DNA of 64,000 nt, taken from contig NZ_WUUK01000001.1 in assembly GCF_009831115.1 (NCBI RefSeq), positions 682,001 through 746,000 on the forward strand, written 5' to 3'. The notes under the pieces were generated by a model. The model saw only the letters and a program-made list of their open reading frames with translations, was not told the origin of the DNA and did not search any database. Source of the DNA: Salinicoccus hispanicus. Its GTDB lineage: Bacteria > Bacillota > Bacilli > Staphylococcales > Salinicoccaceae. Of this stretch, positions 1-8,950 are shown piece by piece; positions within the stretch are counted from its first letter, which is position 1, and the number at the start of each line of letters is the position of its first letter. The translations under genes and the position numbers were made by a program.

Positions 1-2264
1 TCACCAGTCGGCCAGTATGTCGTAAATCCGCCTTCTTTGCCGTCCGCAATCTTATTGCGGATACGGATGTTGGCGAATGTACCACGCAGCATGACTTCAT
101 GGTTGCCACGGCGTGAACCATATGAGTTGAAATTCCTCGGTGATACTCCTTGTTCAATCAGCCATTTACCAGCTGGTGTATCCTTGCCGATTGCTCCGGC
201 TGGTGAAATATGGTCGGTTGTAACCGAGTCGCCGAACTTGCCGAGTACACGCAGTCCATTAAGTGACTCGACCGTACCTGCTTCAGCAGATAGGTTCTGG
301 AAGAATGATGGATTCTGAATATATGTGGAATCCGGATTGAAGTCATAGAGTGGTGCATCCGTCGTTTCGATGTTGTTCCAGATTTCATTGGCATCGAATA
401 CTTGCTCATACTCTTTTCTGAAGAGTTCCGGACTGACGTTGCCCATGACAGCATCCTTGACTTCCTGAGTGGAAGGCCAGATATCCTTCATGAAGACATC
501 ATTTCCTTCTTTGTCTTTGCCAAGCGGTTCATTGCGCAGATCGATATCCACTGTACCTGCCAGCGCATATGCCACAACGAGTGGTGGAGATGCCAGATAG
601 TTCGCTTTGACAAGCGGGTGGATTCTGCCTTCGAAGTTACGGTTACCGGAAAGTACGGAGCTTACAAGCAGGTCACTTTCTGTAATTGCTTCTGTAATTT
701 CAGGCAGCAATGGGCCGGAGTTTCCGATACATGTCGTACAGCCGTAGCCGACAAGGTTGAAGCCGAGCTGGTCAAGATATTCCTGCAGTCCGGATTCATC
801 CAGGTAGCCGGTAACAACTTTGGATCCTGGAGCCAGTGAAGTCTTCACATATGCTGGGACTTCAAGTCCTTTTTCCACTGCCTTCTTGGCAACGAGTCCT
901 GCACCGAGCATGACATATGGATTGGATGTGTTGGTACATGATGTGATGGCTGCGATGACAAGATCGCCAGTCTTCATCTCAACTTCTTTTCCGTCATTGA
1001 AATTGACTGTCGTCGTCTTATCGAACTCGTCTTCATCAAGCCCATGCCCATTATGGCCGCTTTCAGCTGTGATGGACTTTCTGTATTCTTCCTTCATATC
1101 GGAGAGCGTAATCAGATCCTGCGGACGCTTCGGTCCAGCCAGGGAAGGTTCCACAGTGGAAAGGTCGAGATCGACAACTTCGCTGTATACCGGCTCATTT
1201 TCCGGATCGAAGTACATATCATTTTCCTTGAGGTATGTTTTGACGACATCACAATGCTCAGCACTGCGTCCTGTCAGCTTCATGTATTCGAGTGTTTCAT
1301 CATCAACCGGGAAGAAACCGCATGTTGCACCGTATTCAGGTGCCATATTGGCAATTGTTGCACGGTCGGCAAGTGGCAGTTCAGTAACACCCTGGCCGAA
1401 GAATTCGACGAATTTACCGACAACACCCTGTTGTCTGAGCAGCTCGGTCACACGGAGTGCGAGGTCTGTTGCTGTTGCGCCTTCAGGAAGAGCATTGGTC
1501 ATGCGCACACCAACGACTTTAGGAATCGGGAAATAGGAAGGCTGTCCAAGCATTCCGGCTTCAGCTTCAATACCGCCTACACCCCATCCAAGTACACCAA
1601 GGCCGTTGATCATCGTCGTATGGGAATCGGTCCCGACAAGCGTATCAGGGAATGTAACGAGCGCATCGCCCTCTTCTTTCACATGGACGACATTAGCCAG
1701 GTACTCGAGGTTGACCTGGTGCACGATGCCTGTCGCCGGCGGCACTGCTTTATAGTTATCAAATGCTTTTGTTGCCCAGTGCAGAAACTCGTAACGCTCC
1801 TGGTTTCTTTCGAATTCAAGTTCCATGTTCTGTCTGAGTGCATCGTCAGTACCATAGGCATCCACCTGAACAGAGTGGTCGATGACCAGGTCGACTGGTA
1901 CTTCAGGGTTGATCTTCTGTACGTCTCCCCCGACGTCATCCATTGCTTTTCTCAAAGATGCCAGGTCAACAACTGCCGGCACACCGGTGAAATCCTGAAG
2001 GATGACACGCGACGGTTTGAATGGCACTTCTTTTCCATCGTTATTGCCCTGGTCCCAAGTAGCCAGGGATTCAATGTGATCGTCATTGATGACACTGCCA
2101 TCATACTGGCGAAGTACTGATTCGAGCAATACTCTTACGGAGTATGGCAGCTTATGTGTTTCGGACATGCCGCGTTCAGTTAAAGTCTTCAGACTATAGT
2201 AGTTATAGTCCTGACCATTGACGCTGAACGACTTTCTGGCCGCTTCACTAACATTTTGACTCAT
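1..2264 (-). CDS. acnA: Aconitate hydratase AcnA, 3' end cut by the window edge
   Basis: Converts citrate to isocitrate via cis-aconitate in the TCA cycle. The reverse strand from the ATG at 2264 is open for about 754 codons and runs off the left edge. The start ([13 protein letters not shown]) lies 9 nt after an AGGGGG ribosome site. Visible hallmarks are [11 protein letters not shown], with the first cluster cysteine, and [14 protein letters not shown], with the other two. These ligate the [4Fe-4S] cluster of the AcnA/IRP family. Near the edge the C-terminal swivel domain starts with [15 protein letters not shown]. The family is about 900 residues, so roughly 150 residues are missing. The gene is preceded by its own SigA-type promoter and stands alone. 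Confidence 0.97.
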   Translation of the reverse strand, partial: MSQNVSEAARKSFSVNGQDYNYYSLKTLTERGMSETHKLPYSVRVLLESVLRQYDGSVINDDHIESLATWDQGNNDGKEVPFKPSRVILQDFTGVPAVVDLASLRKAMDDVGGDVQKINPEVPVDLVIDHSVQVDAYGTDDALRQNMELEFERNQERYEFLHWATKAFDNYKAVPPATGIVHQVNLEYLANVVHVKEEGDALVTFPDTLVGTDSHTTMINGLGVLGWGVGGIEAEAGMLGQPSYFPIPKVVGVRMTNALPEGATATDLALRVTELLRQQGVVGKFVEFFGQGVTELPLADRATIANMAPEYGATCGFFPVDDETLEYMKLTGRSAEHCDVVKTYLKENDMYFDPENEPVYSEVVDLDLSTVEPSLAGPKRPQDLITLSDMKEEYRKSITAESGHNGHGLDEDEFDKTTTVNFNDGKEVEMKTGDLVIAAITSCTNTSNPYVMLGAGLVAKKAVEKGLEVPAYVKTSLAPGSKVVTGYLDESGLQEYLDQLGFNLVGYGCTTCIGNSGPLLPEITEAITESDLLVSSVLSGNRNFEGRIHPLVKANYLASPPLVVAYALAGTVDIDLRNEPLGKDKEGNDVFMKDIWPSTQEVKDAVMGNVSPELFRKEYEQVFDANEIWNNIETTDAPLYDFNPDSTYIQNPSFFQNLSAEAGTVESLNGLRVLGKFGDSVTTDHISPAGAIGKDTPAGKWLIEQGVSPRNFNSYGSRRGNHEVMLRGTFANIRIRNKIADGKEGGFTTYWPTG

Positions 2265-2312
2265 TTTTAATAGCCCCCTATCAATATTCCAGTCATATGA
2301 CCGTTCCTATTA

Positions 2313-2341
2313 ATTGTATATCTTTACAATAGGGATGTAAA
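2313..2341 (-). promoter_or_regulatory. SigA-type promoter of acnA
   Basis: On the minus strand TTTACA (2336-2341) and TACAAT (2313-2318) are separated by exactly 17 bp. The -10 box lies about 50 bp before the acnA start. No other -35/-10 pair this good is seen in the gap. Confidence 0.7.
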
Positions 2342-2376
2342 CGAAACGCGTCATAATTCAGCCATATCTTCGATAC

Positions 2377-2425
2377 AAAAAAATGACCCATAGCGATAAG
2401 TATAACTTATCACTACAGGTCATTC
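2377..2425 (-). terminator. Rho-independent terminator of the BCCT transporter gene
   Basis: Minus strand: AATGACCTGTAGTGATAAG, then loop TTATA, then CTTATCGCTATGGGTCATT, followed by seven Ts. The two arms pair with a small internal mismatch. It lies just after the stop at 2439 and separates that gene from the acnA promoter. Confidence 0.85.
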
Positions 2426-2438
2426 ACATAACTATATA

Positions 2439-4028
2439 TTATTCACTTTTCTCTGAGTTCTCTCTTTCCAGTTTCTTTTCATGATCCTTCATGAGTTTTT
2501 CATATTTTGTACCCTCATAGTTCGGTTCATGAAGCAGGTTCAGAGCTTTCTGTTCTTTCGCGACATCCTTATAAGTAGCAATCATCATAAGAATGAGGAT
2601 GATGGAGAACGGGAAGGCAGATATTATTGCTGCAGCCTGGAGTGCATCCAGTCCGCCGCCCATCAGAAGTACAATTGCAATCAGTACCTGGGCAGCACCC
2701 CAGATCAACTTGACTTTATTCGGTGGCGTCAGTGAACCATTCGTTGTCTGCATACCCAGTACAAATGTGGCCGAGTCTGCAGAAGTAATGAAGAATGTAG
2801 CAATAAGGAGAACCGCAACAATTGAAATGATCAAGCCCATAGGCATATTGTTCAACATCTCGAACAGTACTATTTCCGTCGCAAGATCTGAAAAGCCGCC
2901 TATTGTTTTTTCCATATTGATTGCTGTCACACCAAATATGCTGAACCATACGAAGCTGACTGCAGCTGGCGCGATCATGACGGCCAGAACAAACTCACGG
3001 ATGGTACGGCCACGGGATACGCGGGCGATGAATATTCCTACAAATGGACTCCAGGACATCCACCAGCCCCAATAGTAGATTGTCCAGCTGCCGAGCCAGT
3101 CATTCTTATCCTGGTTGAGTGGCGCGACATCATAGCTCATCTGGACGAAACTGCCGATCATGCCGCCAAAAGTGTCGGTCCACATATTAAGGATAAGTAC
3201 GGTTGGTCCAACGACGAGCGTGAAGATCATCAGAAGTCCTGCGAGTATCATATTCGCATTACTGAGATACTGGATGCCTTTTGACAGTCCTGTCCATGAA
3301 CTGTACATGAATAATACTGTAATGACGATGATGATCATGATCTGAACAGTGATGTTATTTGGTACATTGAACAGATAGTGGAGTCCACCATTGATCTGTT
3401 TAACACCAAGACCAAGTGATGTAGCAACACCGGCGACTGTGGCGAATACAGCAATTACATCGATTGCTGTTCCTACAGGCCCTTCGACACGTTTACCAAG
3501 AATCGGTCTCAGTGTTCTGGAAATAAGACCTGGCTCATTGCGTCTGAATTGGGTAAAGGCGAGTGCCAGTCCTACGACTGCATATATTGCCCAAGCATGG
3601 AATCCCCAGTGGAAAAATGATCGTCTGAGTGATTCTTTCATTGCCTCATCTGTACCTGGCTCAGCAGTCGGTGGTGTAAAGAAGTGGCTGAGTGGTTCAG
3701 CAGCACCCCAGAATACAAGACCGATACCCATACCGGCACTGAAGAGCATCGCAAACCAGGACAAGGTTCTGAATTCTGGTTTTTCTGTTGGCTTACCGAG
3801 ACGGATCTGACCCATCGGTGTCAATACAAAAACTAGACAGAAAGCAATAAAAACAGTTGTCAGCGACACATAGTACCAACTGAAGTTGCTTGTAATGAAT
3901 CCTTGCAGATTACCTGTCACCGTCTCAAAGTTTTCTGAGAAAAGGACACCATAGAGCACAAGTACAGTAACCATGGCAAGCGCAATCCAGAATACCGGTG
4001 TCAATCTTGCTTTGTCGTTCTCATTCAT
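2439..4028 (-). CDS. BCCT-family glycine betaine/choline/carnitine transporter
   Basis: A 529-residue inner-membrane secondary transporter of the betaine-carnitine-choline family (OpuD/BetP type), which imports compatible solutes driven by Na+ or H+. It has about 12 hydrophobic segments. The family signature is visible around WTIYYWGWWMSWSPFVGIF and the following FIARVSRGRTIREFV. A charged C-terminal tail (EKLMKDHEKKLEREN) is cytoplasmic in this family and may be osmosensing. The start is the ATG at 4028 with AAGGAGG close upstream. It is monocistronic, with its own promoter and terminator. mscL is divergent next door, so uptake and release of solutes are adjacent. The exact substrate cannot be read from sequence. 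Confidence 0.92.
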   Translation of the reverse strand: MNENDKARLTPVFWIALAMVTVLVLYGVLFSENFETVTGNLQGFITSNFSWYYVSLTTVFIAFCLVFVLTPMGQIRLGKPTEKPEFRTLSWFAMLFSAGMGIGLVFWGAAEPLSHFFTPPTAEPGTDEAMKESLRRSFFHWGFHAWAIYAVVGLALAFTQFRRNEPGLISRTLRPILGKRVEGPVGTAIDVIAVFATVAGVATSLGLGVKQINGGLHYLFNVPNNITVQIMIIIVITVLFMYSSWTGLSKGIQYLSNANMILAGLLMIFTLVVGPTVLILNMWTDTFGGMIGSFVQMSYDVAPLNQDKNDWLGSWTIYYWGWWMSWSPFVGIFIARVSRGRTIREFVLAVMIAPAAVSFVWFSIFGVTAINMEKTIGGFSDLATEIVLFEMLNNMPMGLIISIVAVLLIATFFITSADSATFVLGMQTTNGSLTPPNKVKLIWGAAQVLIAIVLLMGGGLDALQAAAIISAFPFSIILILMMIATYKDVAKEQKALNLLHEPNYEGTKYEKLMKDHEKKLERENSEKSE

Positions 4029-4099
4029 GATATTCCTCCTTCATTTTCTTAAGGGATAATTAATTTACTTTTTGTAATAGCCCTTGCAAACAATTATTC

Positions 4100-4128
4100 A
4101 TGTTAGCATATTACACTTGAGCTGGCAA
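4100..4128 (-). promoter_or_regulatory. Promoter of the BCCT transporter
   Basis: Minus strand: TTGCCA (4123-4128), 17-bp spacer, TAACAT (4100-4105). It lies about 70 bp upstream of the start codon. Confidence 0.55.
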
Positions 4129-4203
4129 ATTGAAATGGCGTTTATAGGCACTTATTTACCTCAAATTAACTAAATTAATAGTATTTTTACATTAGAATTA
4201 AGC

Positions 4204-4231
4204 TTCCACCATCATGTTATGATAGTATGAT
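4204..4231 (+). promoter_or_regulatory. Promoter of mscL
   Basis: TTCCAC (4204-4209), 16-bp spacer, TATGAT (4226-4231). It lies about 45 bp before the mscL start and is divergent from the BCCT promoter. Confidence 0.5.
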
Positions 4232-4275
4232 ATTTCACTTGAAAATCATTACACAACTAAAGGAGGAGCAGTATC

Positions 4276-4650
4276 ATGTGGCAGGAATTCAAGAGTTTCA
4301 TACTCAGAGGAAATGTAATCGATTTGGCTGTTGCCGTCGTAATCGGTGCAGCATTCAGCAAGATTGTTACGGCACTTGTAGAAAATATCATCATGCCGTC
4401 CATCGCCCTCATCTTCGGCAATACCGACTTCACTTCAGAGTGGGCGTATAAGGGTATTACATATGGTGTATTCATCCAGGCAATCATCGACTTCATCATC
4501 ATAGGCGCAGCTGTATTCGTATTCGTCAAGGCGGTCAACGTACTGACGCGAAACAGGCTGGTCGCAGAAGAGGAAGAAGTGGTGGATGAGCAGATCGTTC
4601 TTCTGCGGGAAATCAGGGATGCTGTGAAAAAAGATCAGAATGGCATATAG
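4276..4650 (+). CDS. mscL: Large-conductance mechanosensitive channel MscL
   Basis: A homopentameric membrane channel that opens under extreme membrane tension to release solutes on hypo-osmotic shock. The 124-residue length is normal for the family. The N-terminal amphipathic helix and TM1 ([20 protein letters not shown], then SKIV) are the family signature. The periplasmic loop and TM2 ([18 protein letters not shown]) follow, then a charged C-terminal helix ([20 protein letters not shown]). The start ATG follows AAAGGAGGAG with good spacing. It sits divergently from an osmolyte importer. Confidence 0.97.
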   Translation: MWQEFKSFILRGNVIDLAVAVVIGAAFSKIVTALVENIIMPSIALIFGNTDFTSEWAYKGITYGVFIQAIIDFIIIGAAVFVFVKAVNVLTRNRLVAEEEEVVDEQIVLLREIRDAVKKDQNGI

Positions 4651-4662
4651 CATAAGAAACAC

Positions 4663-4692
4663 GTCGGACCTTCAATGGGTCCGACTTTTTTT
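4663..4692 (+). terminator. Terminator of mscL
   Basis: GTCGGACC, loop TTCAATG, GGTCCGAC, then seven Ts, directly between the mscL stop and the convergent YfcC-family gene, whose last codons start at 4691. On the minus strand the tail is poor (GTGTTTC), so it mainly serves mscL. Confidence 0.88.
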
Positions 4693-6103
4693 ATGAAATG
4701 CCGATGATGGTTGCTACGACCAGTGCAGCTGCAGCAATGAAGAGCCATAGCAGAGTCACTTTCCACACGAATCTGACCCATTTGATATACGGAATACCTG
4801 ATACGGCCAATACCCCCATCAGCGAAGCGGATGTCGGAATGATCGTATTGGTGATGCCGTCTCCATACTGATAGGCAAGTACCGCAACCTGTCTCGGTAT
4901 GTTCTGCAGATCCGCAATCGGCGTCATGATCGGCATTGTTGTCATGGCCTGTCCTGAACCAGATGGAATGAAGAAGTTGATGACGACTTGGATGACCAGC
5001 ATGCCAAGCGCCGTAATGGACGGTGGAAGGAAATCCAGTACACTGCTCATTCCATGGATGACCGAGTCTATGATGACACCCGACTCCAGTACGACAACGA
5101 TGGCGCGTGCAAATCCGACAATGATGGCACCGTAGACGACGAGCTTCATGCCGCTGATGAATGCATCAAATATGTCATTGATCTTCATCCCCCCTACCAG
5201 TCCTGCAATCAGGCCGATCAGGAAGAAGTTGGCGGACAGTTCCGTCAGGAACCAGCCATACTGGAAGATGCCGTACACATTGATGATGATTCCGATGACG
5301 AATGTGGCAAGGATCAGTATGTGCCGCTTCCTGAGCTGTTCAAAATTCATGACATCATCTGTAAAATTGACCGTGCCTTTTTTTGATTCTTCATATACAA
5401 GACTTGATTCCGGGTTTTTCTGCACTCTTTTGGCATAGCGCATCACGTACAGGATACCTGTTCCAAGTACTACCAGATAGACGATGGTTCTGAACCCCCA
5501 TCCGGAAAAGATCGTCAGCTCTGCAATCTGCTGCGCGATACCGACCGTAAAGGGATTGAGCATGCCGCCGATGAAACCGGAAGCTGCACCCAATGTGACC
5601 ATGGCCGTCCCTACTATGGCGTCATAGCCGAGTGCTGTGGCCAGCACGATGCCTATCGGAACGAAGATGATTGCTTCTTCGGACATTCCTGTAGTAAAGC
5701 CGAGAATTGAAAAGACCAGCATGATGACCGGAATCATCAGTTTTTCCCTGCCTTTGACTGCCGTCATCACTTTCTGGATGGCCGCTTCAATGGCGCCTGT
5801 CGCTCTGATGATCCCGAACGCACCCCCTACAAGAAAAATGTAGAAAATAATATTTGCGCCATCTATCAGGCCAGTTGGAATGGCCTTGAAAAGTTCGAAG
5901 AATGAGACGGGACTCTGTTCGACATTCGTGTAGCTGCCCGGCACAACCTCTGTCCTGTCCCCTACTTCCACCCTTTCAAATTCTCCGGCAGGAATGACAT
6001 AGCTCAATGCCGCAGCGATGATCACAACCGTTAAAAGAATTGCATAAGTATGGGGAAATCTCAACCTCGATCCGGGTTCTTCTTTCGTGTCTCCTTTATT
6101 CAT
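4691..6103 (-). CDS. YfcC-family integral membrane carrier (paralogue A)
   Basis: A 470-residue polytopic membrane protein of the YfcC/C4-dicarboxylate anaerobic carrier group. The first transmembrane block ends in LSYVIPAGEFERVEV. Two conserved hairpin regions are visible: GMSEEAIIFVPIGIVLA with the glycine-rich GAASGFIGGMLNPFTVG, and INFFIPSGSGQAMTTMPIM near the C-terminus. These Ser/Gly hairpins are typical of the ion-transporter superfamily. Members are annotated as dicarboxylate or basic amino acid carriers, so the substrate is unknown here. The ATG at 6103 follows an AGGAGA site. It is divergent from a paralogue at 6263, and the two share an intergenic region with two promoters. Confidence 0.82.
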   Translation of the reverse strand: MNKGDTKEEPGSRLRFPHTYAILLTVVIIAAALSYVIPAGEFERVEVGDRTEVVPGSYTNVEQSPVSFFELFKAIPTGLIDGANIIFYIFLVGGAFGIIRATGAIEAAIQKVMTAVKGREKLMIPVIMLVFSILGFTTGMSEEAIIFVPIGIVLATALGYDAIVGTAMVTLGAASGFIGGMLNPFTVGIAQQIAELTIFSGWGFRTIVYLVVLGTGILYVMRYAKRVQKNPESSLVYEESKKGTVNFTDDVMNFEQLRKRHILILATFVIGIIINVYGIFQYGWFLTELSANFFLIGLIAGLVGGMKINDIFDAFISGMKLVVYGAIIVGFARAIVVVLESGVIIDSVIHGMSSVLDFLPPSITALGMLVIQVVINFFIPSGSGQAMTTMPIMTPIADLQNIPRQVAVLAYQYGDGITNTIIPTSASLMGVLAVSGIPYIKWVRFVWKVTLLWLFIAAAALVVATIIGIS

Positions 6104-6132
6104 ACCATCTCTCCTAAAGAATTGATATTTTT

Positions 6133-6160
6133 ATTATACCGATATTTCGGAATATGAAAA
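6133..6160 (-). promoter_or_regulatory. Promoter of YfcC paralogue A with a dyad in its spacer
   Basis: Minus strand: TTTTCA (6155-6160), 16-bp spacer, TATAAT (6133-6138). The spacer holds the interrupted palindrome CCGA-N4-TCGG (6139-6150), a plausible repressor site. Confidence 0.5.
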
Positions 6161-6203
6161 GGATATATTATTTGAACTTTTCCAATTATTTAGGTAATTA
6201 AGG

Positions 6204-6231
6204 TTGTCATCACCCGCTCCTGAAGTATAAT
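6204..6231 (+). promoter_or_regulatory. Promoter of YfcC paralogue B
   Basis: TTGTCA (6204-6209), 16-bp spacer, perfect TATAAT (6226-6231). It lies about 30 bp before the start of the gene at 6263. Confidence 0.65.
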
Positions 6232-6262
6232 TGAGTAGACATCTCATGAAAGGGGATTTGAA

Positions 6263-7642
6263 ATGAAATACATAAAAATACCCCATGCGTTTGTGCTGAT
6301 ATATGCCATCGTCATTCTGGCGATGCTCATGAGCTATATCATTCCAGCAGGGGAATATGAGAGATATGAGAATGAAAACGGCACGCTTGTCGTTGATGAG
6401 ACTTCATTCCAGTATACGGAACAGACACCTGTGCACTGGACCGAGATATTCCGAAGTGTCCCTGAAGGCATGACAGATGCTGCAGGCATCATCTTCCTCA
6501 TTTTCATCATCGGTGGCGCCTTCGGCATGATCAATGGGACAGGCGCCATCGAGGCGGGCATCAACAAGGTGGTATCACTGCTGAAAAATCGGGAGGTTAT
6601 TCTGATTCCGCTGACGATGCTGATATTTTCGTTCGGTGGTGCGACTTTCGGCATGGCCGAATCCACGCTGATCTTCATCCCGATGGGCATCATGCTCGCG
6701 CGCTCCCTCGGCATGGATGCCATGACCGGAATGGCCATGGTGGCGCTTGGTGCAGCTGCCGGCTTCTCGGGCGGATTCATGAATATATTCACCGTCGGGG
6801 TCGCCCAGCAGATTGCTGAACTGCCACTATTCTCAGGCATGTTCTATAGAATCATCATCCAGCTGGTGTTTGTACTCATTGCAGCATTCTTCGTCTACCG
6901 CTACGGCCGGCGCGTCCAGAAGGATATGAACAACAGCTATGTCTACGGACTTGAAAAGAATGCACAGAATGAAACTTACGAATTCAAAGAACTGACCAGC
7001 AGGCATATTCTTGTGCTGCTGATCATATTTTCCGGATTCGGTCTGATCATCTACGGCGTCGTACAGGGCTGGTCGACAGGCACCGACCTGTCCGCCATAT
7101 TCCTGGCCATGGGAATCGTGTCGGGGCTCGTCGGCGGCAATACGCCGAACGGCATCGCCGAAGATTTCATCAAAGGCGCAAAGGAAGTGACATTCGGTGC
7201 CCTGATCGTCGGACTCGCGCGATGCATACTGCTCATACTGGAGGATGGCACCATCATCGATACGATCATCTTCTCAATCAGTACGATTCTTGAAGGACTG
7301 CCCGCTTCAGTTGCCGCGGTCGGCATGTTCCTGACCCAGTTCATGATCAATTTCTTCATCCCGTCAGGATCCGGCCAGGCTGCGACCACCATACCGCTTC
7401 TGGCACCAATCGGCGATATTGTCGGTGTGTCCCGCCAATCGGTAGTGCTCGCCTTCCAGATGGGAGATGGACTGGCGAACTATCTGTTCCCGACGTCGGC
7501 CATCCTGATGGCTGGACTCAGCATTGCGAACATTCCCTATGAGAAATGGCTGCGCTTCGTCTGGCCGGTCATGCTCGTATGGGTGGTTGCAGGTGCGACG
7601 TTCATGGTAGTCAGCCTGTGGATCGGATACGGTCCCTTCTAG
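6263..7642 (+). CDS. YfcC-family integral membrane carrier (paralogue B)
   Basis: A 459-residue membrane protein closely similar in plan to its divergent neighbour at 4691-6103. Shared blocks include YAIVILAMLMSYIIPAGEYE at the N-terminus, GMAESTLIFIPMGIMLARSL, GAAAGFSGGFMNIFTVGVAQ, and INFFIPSGSGQAATTIPLL near the C-terminus. It is therefore expected to be a secondary carrier for a dicarboxylate or amino acid. The start follows AAAGGGGATTTGAA. It stands alone and ends in a hairpin shared with the convergent folC. Head-to-head paralogues suggest an old duplication with separate control; this is inference. Confidence 0.82.
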   Translation: MKYIKIPHAFVLIYAIVILAMLMSYIIPAGEYERYENENGTLVVDETSFQYTEQTPVHWTEIFRSVPEGMTDAAGIIFLIFIIGGAFGMINGTGAIEAGINKVVSLLKNREVILIPLTMLIFSFGGATFGMAESTLIFIPMGIMLARSLGMDAMTGMAMVALGAAAGFSGGFMNIFTVGVAQQIAELPLFSGMFYRIIIQLVFVLIAAFFVYRYGRRVQKDMNNSYVYGLEKNAQNETYEFKELTSRHILVLLIIFSGFGLIIYGVVQGWSTGTDLSAIFLAMGIVSGLVGGNTPNGIAEDFIKGAKEVTFGALIVGLARCILLILEDGTIIDTIIFSISTILEGLPASVAAVGMFLTQFMINFFIPSGSGQAATTIPLLAPIGDIVGVSRQSVVLAFQMGDGLANYLFPTSAILMAGLSIANIPYEKWLRFVWPVMLVWVVAGATFMVVSLWIGYGPF

Positions 7643-7649
7643 CATATAT

Positions 7650-7688
7650 AAAGACACTGGATCCTGATCTCAGGATCCAGTGTCTTTA
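7650..7688. terminator. Bidirectional terminator shared by YfcC paralogue B and folC
   Basis: AAAGACACTGGATCCTGA, loop TCT, CAGGATCCAGTGTCTTT: a near-perfect stem of about 16 bp between convergent genes. The stem overlaps the last seven codons and the stop of folC, since the TGA at 7670-7672 lies in the loop region. Confidence 0.85.
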
Positions 7689-8947
7689 TTGTTGTAGTAC
7701 TGTTTGATTTCACTGATGAAGTAGAGACTGCCGGTCACAAGCAGCACGTCCCCTTCGAATGCTTCGATAAATGAGAGGTAGTCGGTCACCATGGACTTGT
7801 CGGGATGGTTCACCTTTTCAAATATGTGCTCTTTCGACAGCGATTTCGGGAAATCAAAGTCCGTCACATGGAATGATCCTGCAATTTCGCCAAGCGTATC
7901 CAGCATATCTGTCAATGGCTTGCCTTCTATTGCCGAAAACAGTACTGTAATTTCCTTGTCGCTGTACTGTCTTTCCATCGTTTCCACAAGTGCCGCCATC
8001 GATTCCCTGTTATGTGCACCATCAATGATGATAAGCGGGTCATCGCTCACGGTCTCGATACGTCCAGGCCAGGAGGTCTCTTCAACCCCATGGATCATCC
8101 TGTTGAAATCAAGCACAACCTTTCCCTGCTCGTGCAGTTCCAGCAATGCAGCAATGGCAAGAGAGGCATTCTCCTTCTGGTGTCTGCCCACCATGCCGAG
8201 CTTGATGTCCTGGAAATCATAATGGTCATACTGGAACTGGAATTCTCCATTATCCGGCATGAGGATGATATCCCGATCGAGCTCTATGCCTTTCGCCTGG
8301 TTATCTTCAAGCACTTTATAGATGTATTCACGGGATTTCTGATCCTTTACGCTGAAGACGAGCGGGATTCCCGGTTTGATGACCCCACTCTTATCTTTTG
8401 TAATATCAAGCAGTGTATCCCCGAGAATGCTCGTATGATCGAGCCCGATGCTTGTCAGCACCGTCATGATCGGCATGAAAACATTGGTGGAATCGTACTT
8501 TGCCCCGAGACCCGCCTCCACGATGACGTAGTCCACCGGCCTGAGTGCACCGAAGTGGACAAACATCATCATGGTGATGATTTCAAATTCCGTTGCCGTT
8601 CCGAGCTCCGTTTCAAGCTCCATTGCTTCACTTGCCGGCTTGACGATCTCAATCAGCTCGATCAGTTCACTATCCGGTATCGGCTTGCCATCCACCGAGA
8701 TGCGTTCATTGAAGGTCTCGATGTACGGTGACGTGAATGTACCGACAGTATAGTCATTCCGATTCAGTGCGTTTCTCATATAGGACACCGTAGAGCCCTT
8801 GCCGTTCGTCCCGACGACATGGATGCCGTTGATATTACGCTCAGGGTTGCCGAGCCTCTCGAGCATCCATTCCATCCGTCTGACACCGGGTTTGATGCCG
8901 AACTTGATTCTTTCGTGAATCCAATTCAATCCTTCCTGGTAGTTCAT
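7670..8947 (-). CDS. folC: Folylpolyglutamate synthase / dihydrofolate synthase
   Basis: Adds glutamate to dihydropteroate and/or tetrahydrofolate using ATP, in cytosolic folate metabolism. The 425-residue length is normal. The Mur-ligase type P-loop HVVGTNGKGSTVSYM is near residue 45. SYMRNALNRNDYTVGTFTSP follows, then the omega-loop region (FNERI), and IIDGAHNRESM marks the C-terminal domain. The ATG at 8947 follows AAGGGAT, which overlaps the end of valS with 3 bp between genes, so it is translated from the valS mRNA as in other staphylococci. The extreme C-terminus is encoded inside the terminator stem. Confidence 0.96.
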   Translation of the reverse strand: MNYQEGLNWIHERIKFGIKPGVRRMEWMLERLGNPERNINGIHVVGTNGKGSTVSYMRNALNRNDYTVGTFTSPYIETFNERISVDGKPIPDSELIELIEIVKPASEAMELETELGTATEFEIITMMMFVHFGALRPVDYVIVEAGLGAKYDSTNVFMPIMTVLTSIGLDHTSILGDTLLDITKDKSGVIKPGIPLVFSVKDQKSREYIYKVLEDNQAKGIELDRDIILMPDNGEFQFQYDHYDFQDIKLGMVGRHQKENASLAIAALLELHEQGKVVLDFNRMIHGVEETSWPGRIETVSDDPLIIIDGAHNRESMAALVETMERQYSDKEITVLFSAIEGKPLTDMLDTLGEIAGSFHVTDFDFPKSLSKEHIFEKVNHPDKSMVTDYLSFIEAFEGDVLLVTGSLYFISEIKQYYNNKDTGS

Positions 8948-8950
8948 GAC

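Noticed and set aside
1044-2120. Long plus-strand frame over acnA
   Set aside because: It is antisense to aconitase, with no ribosome site and no protein-like composition.
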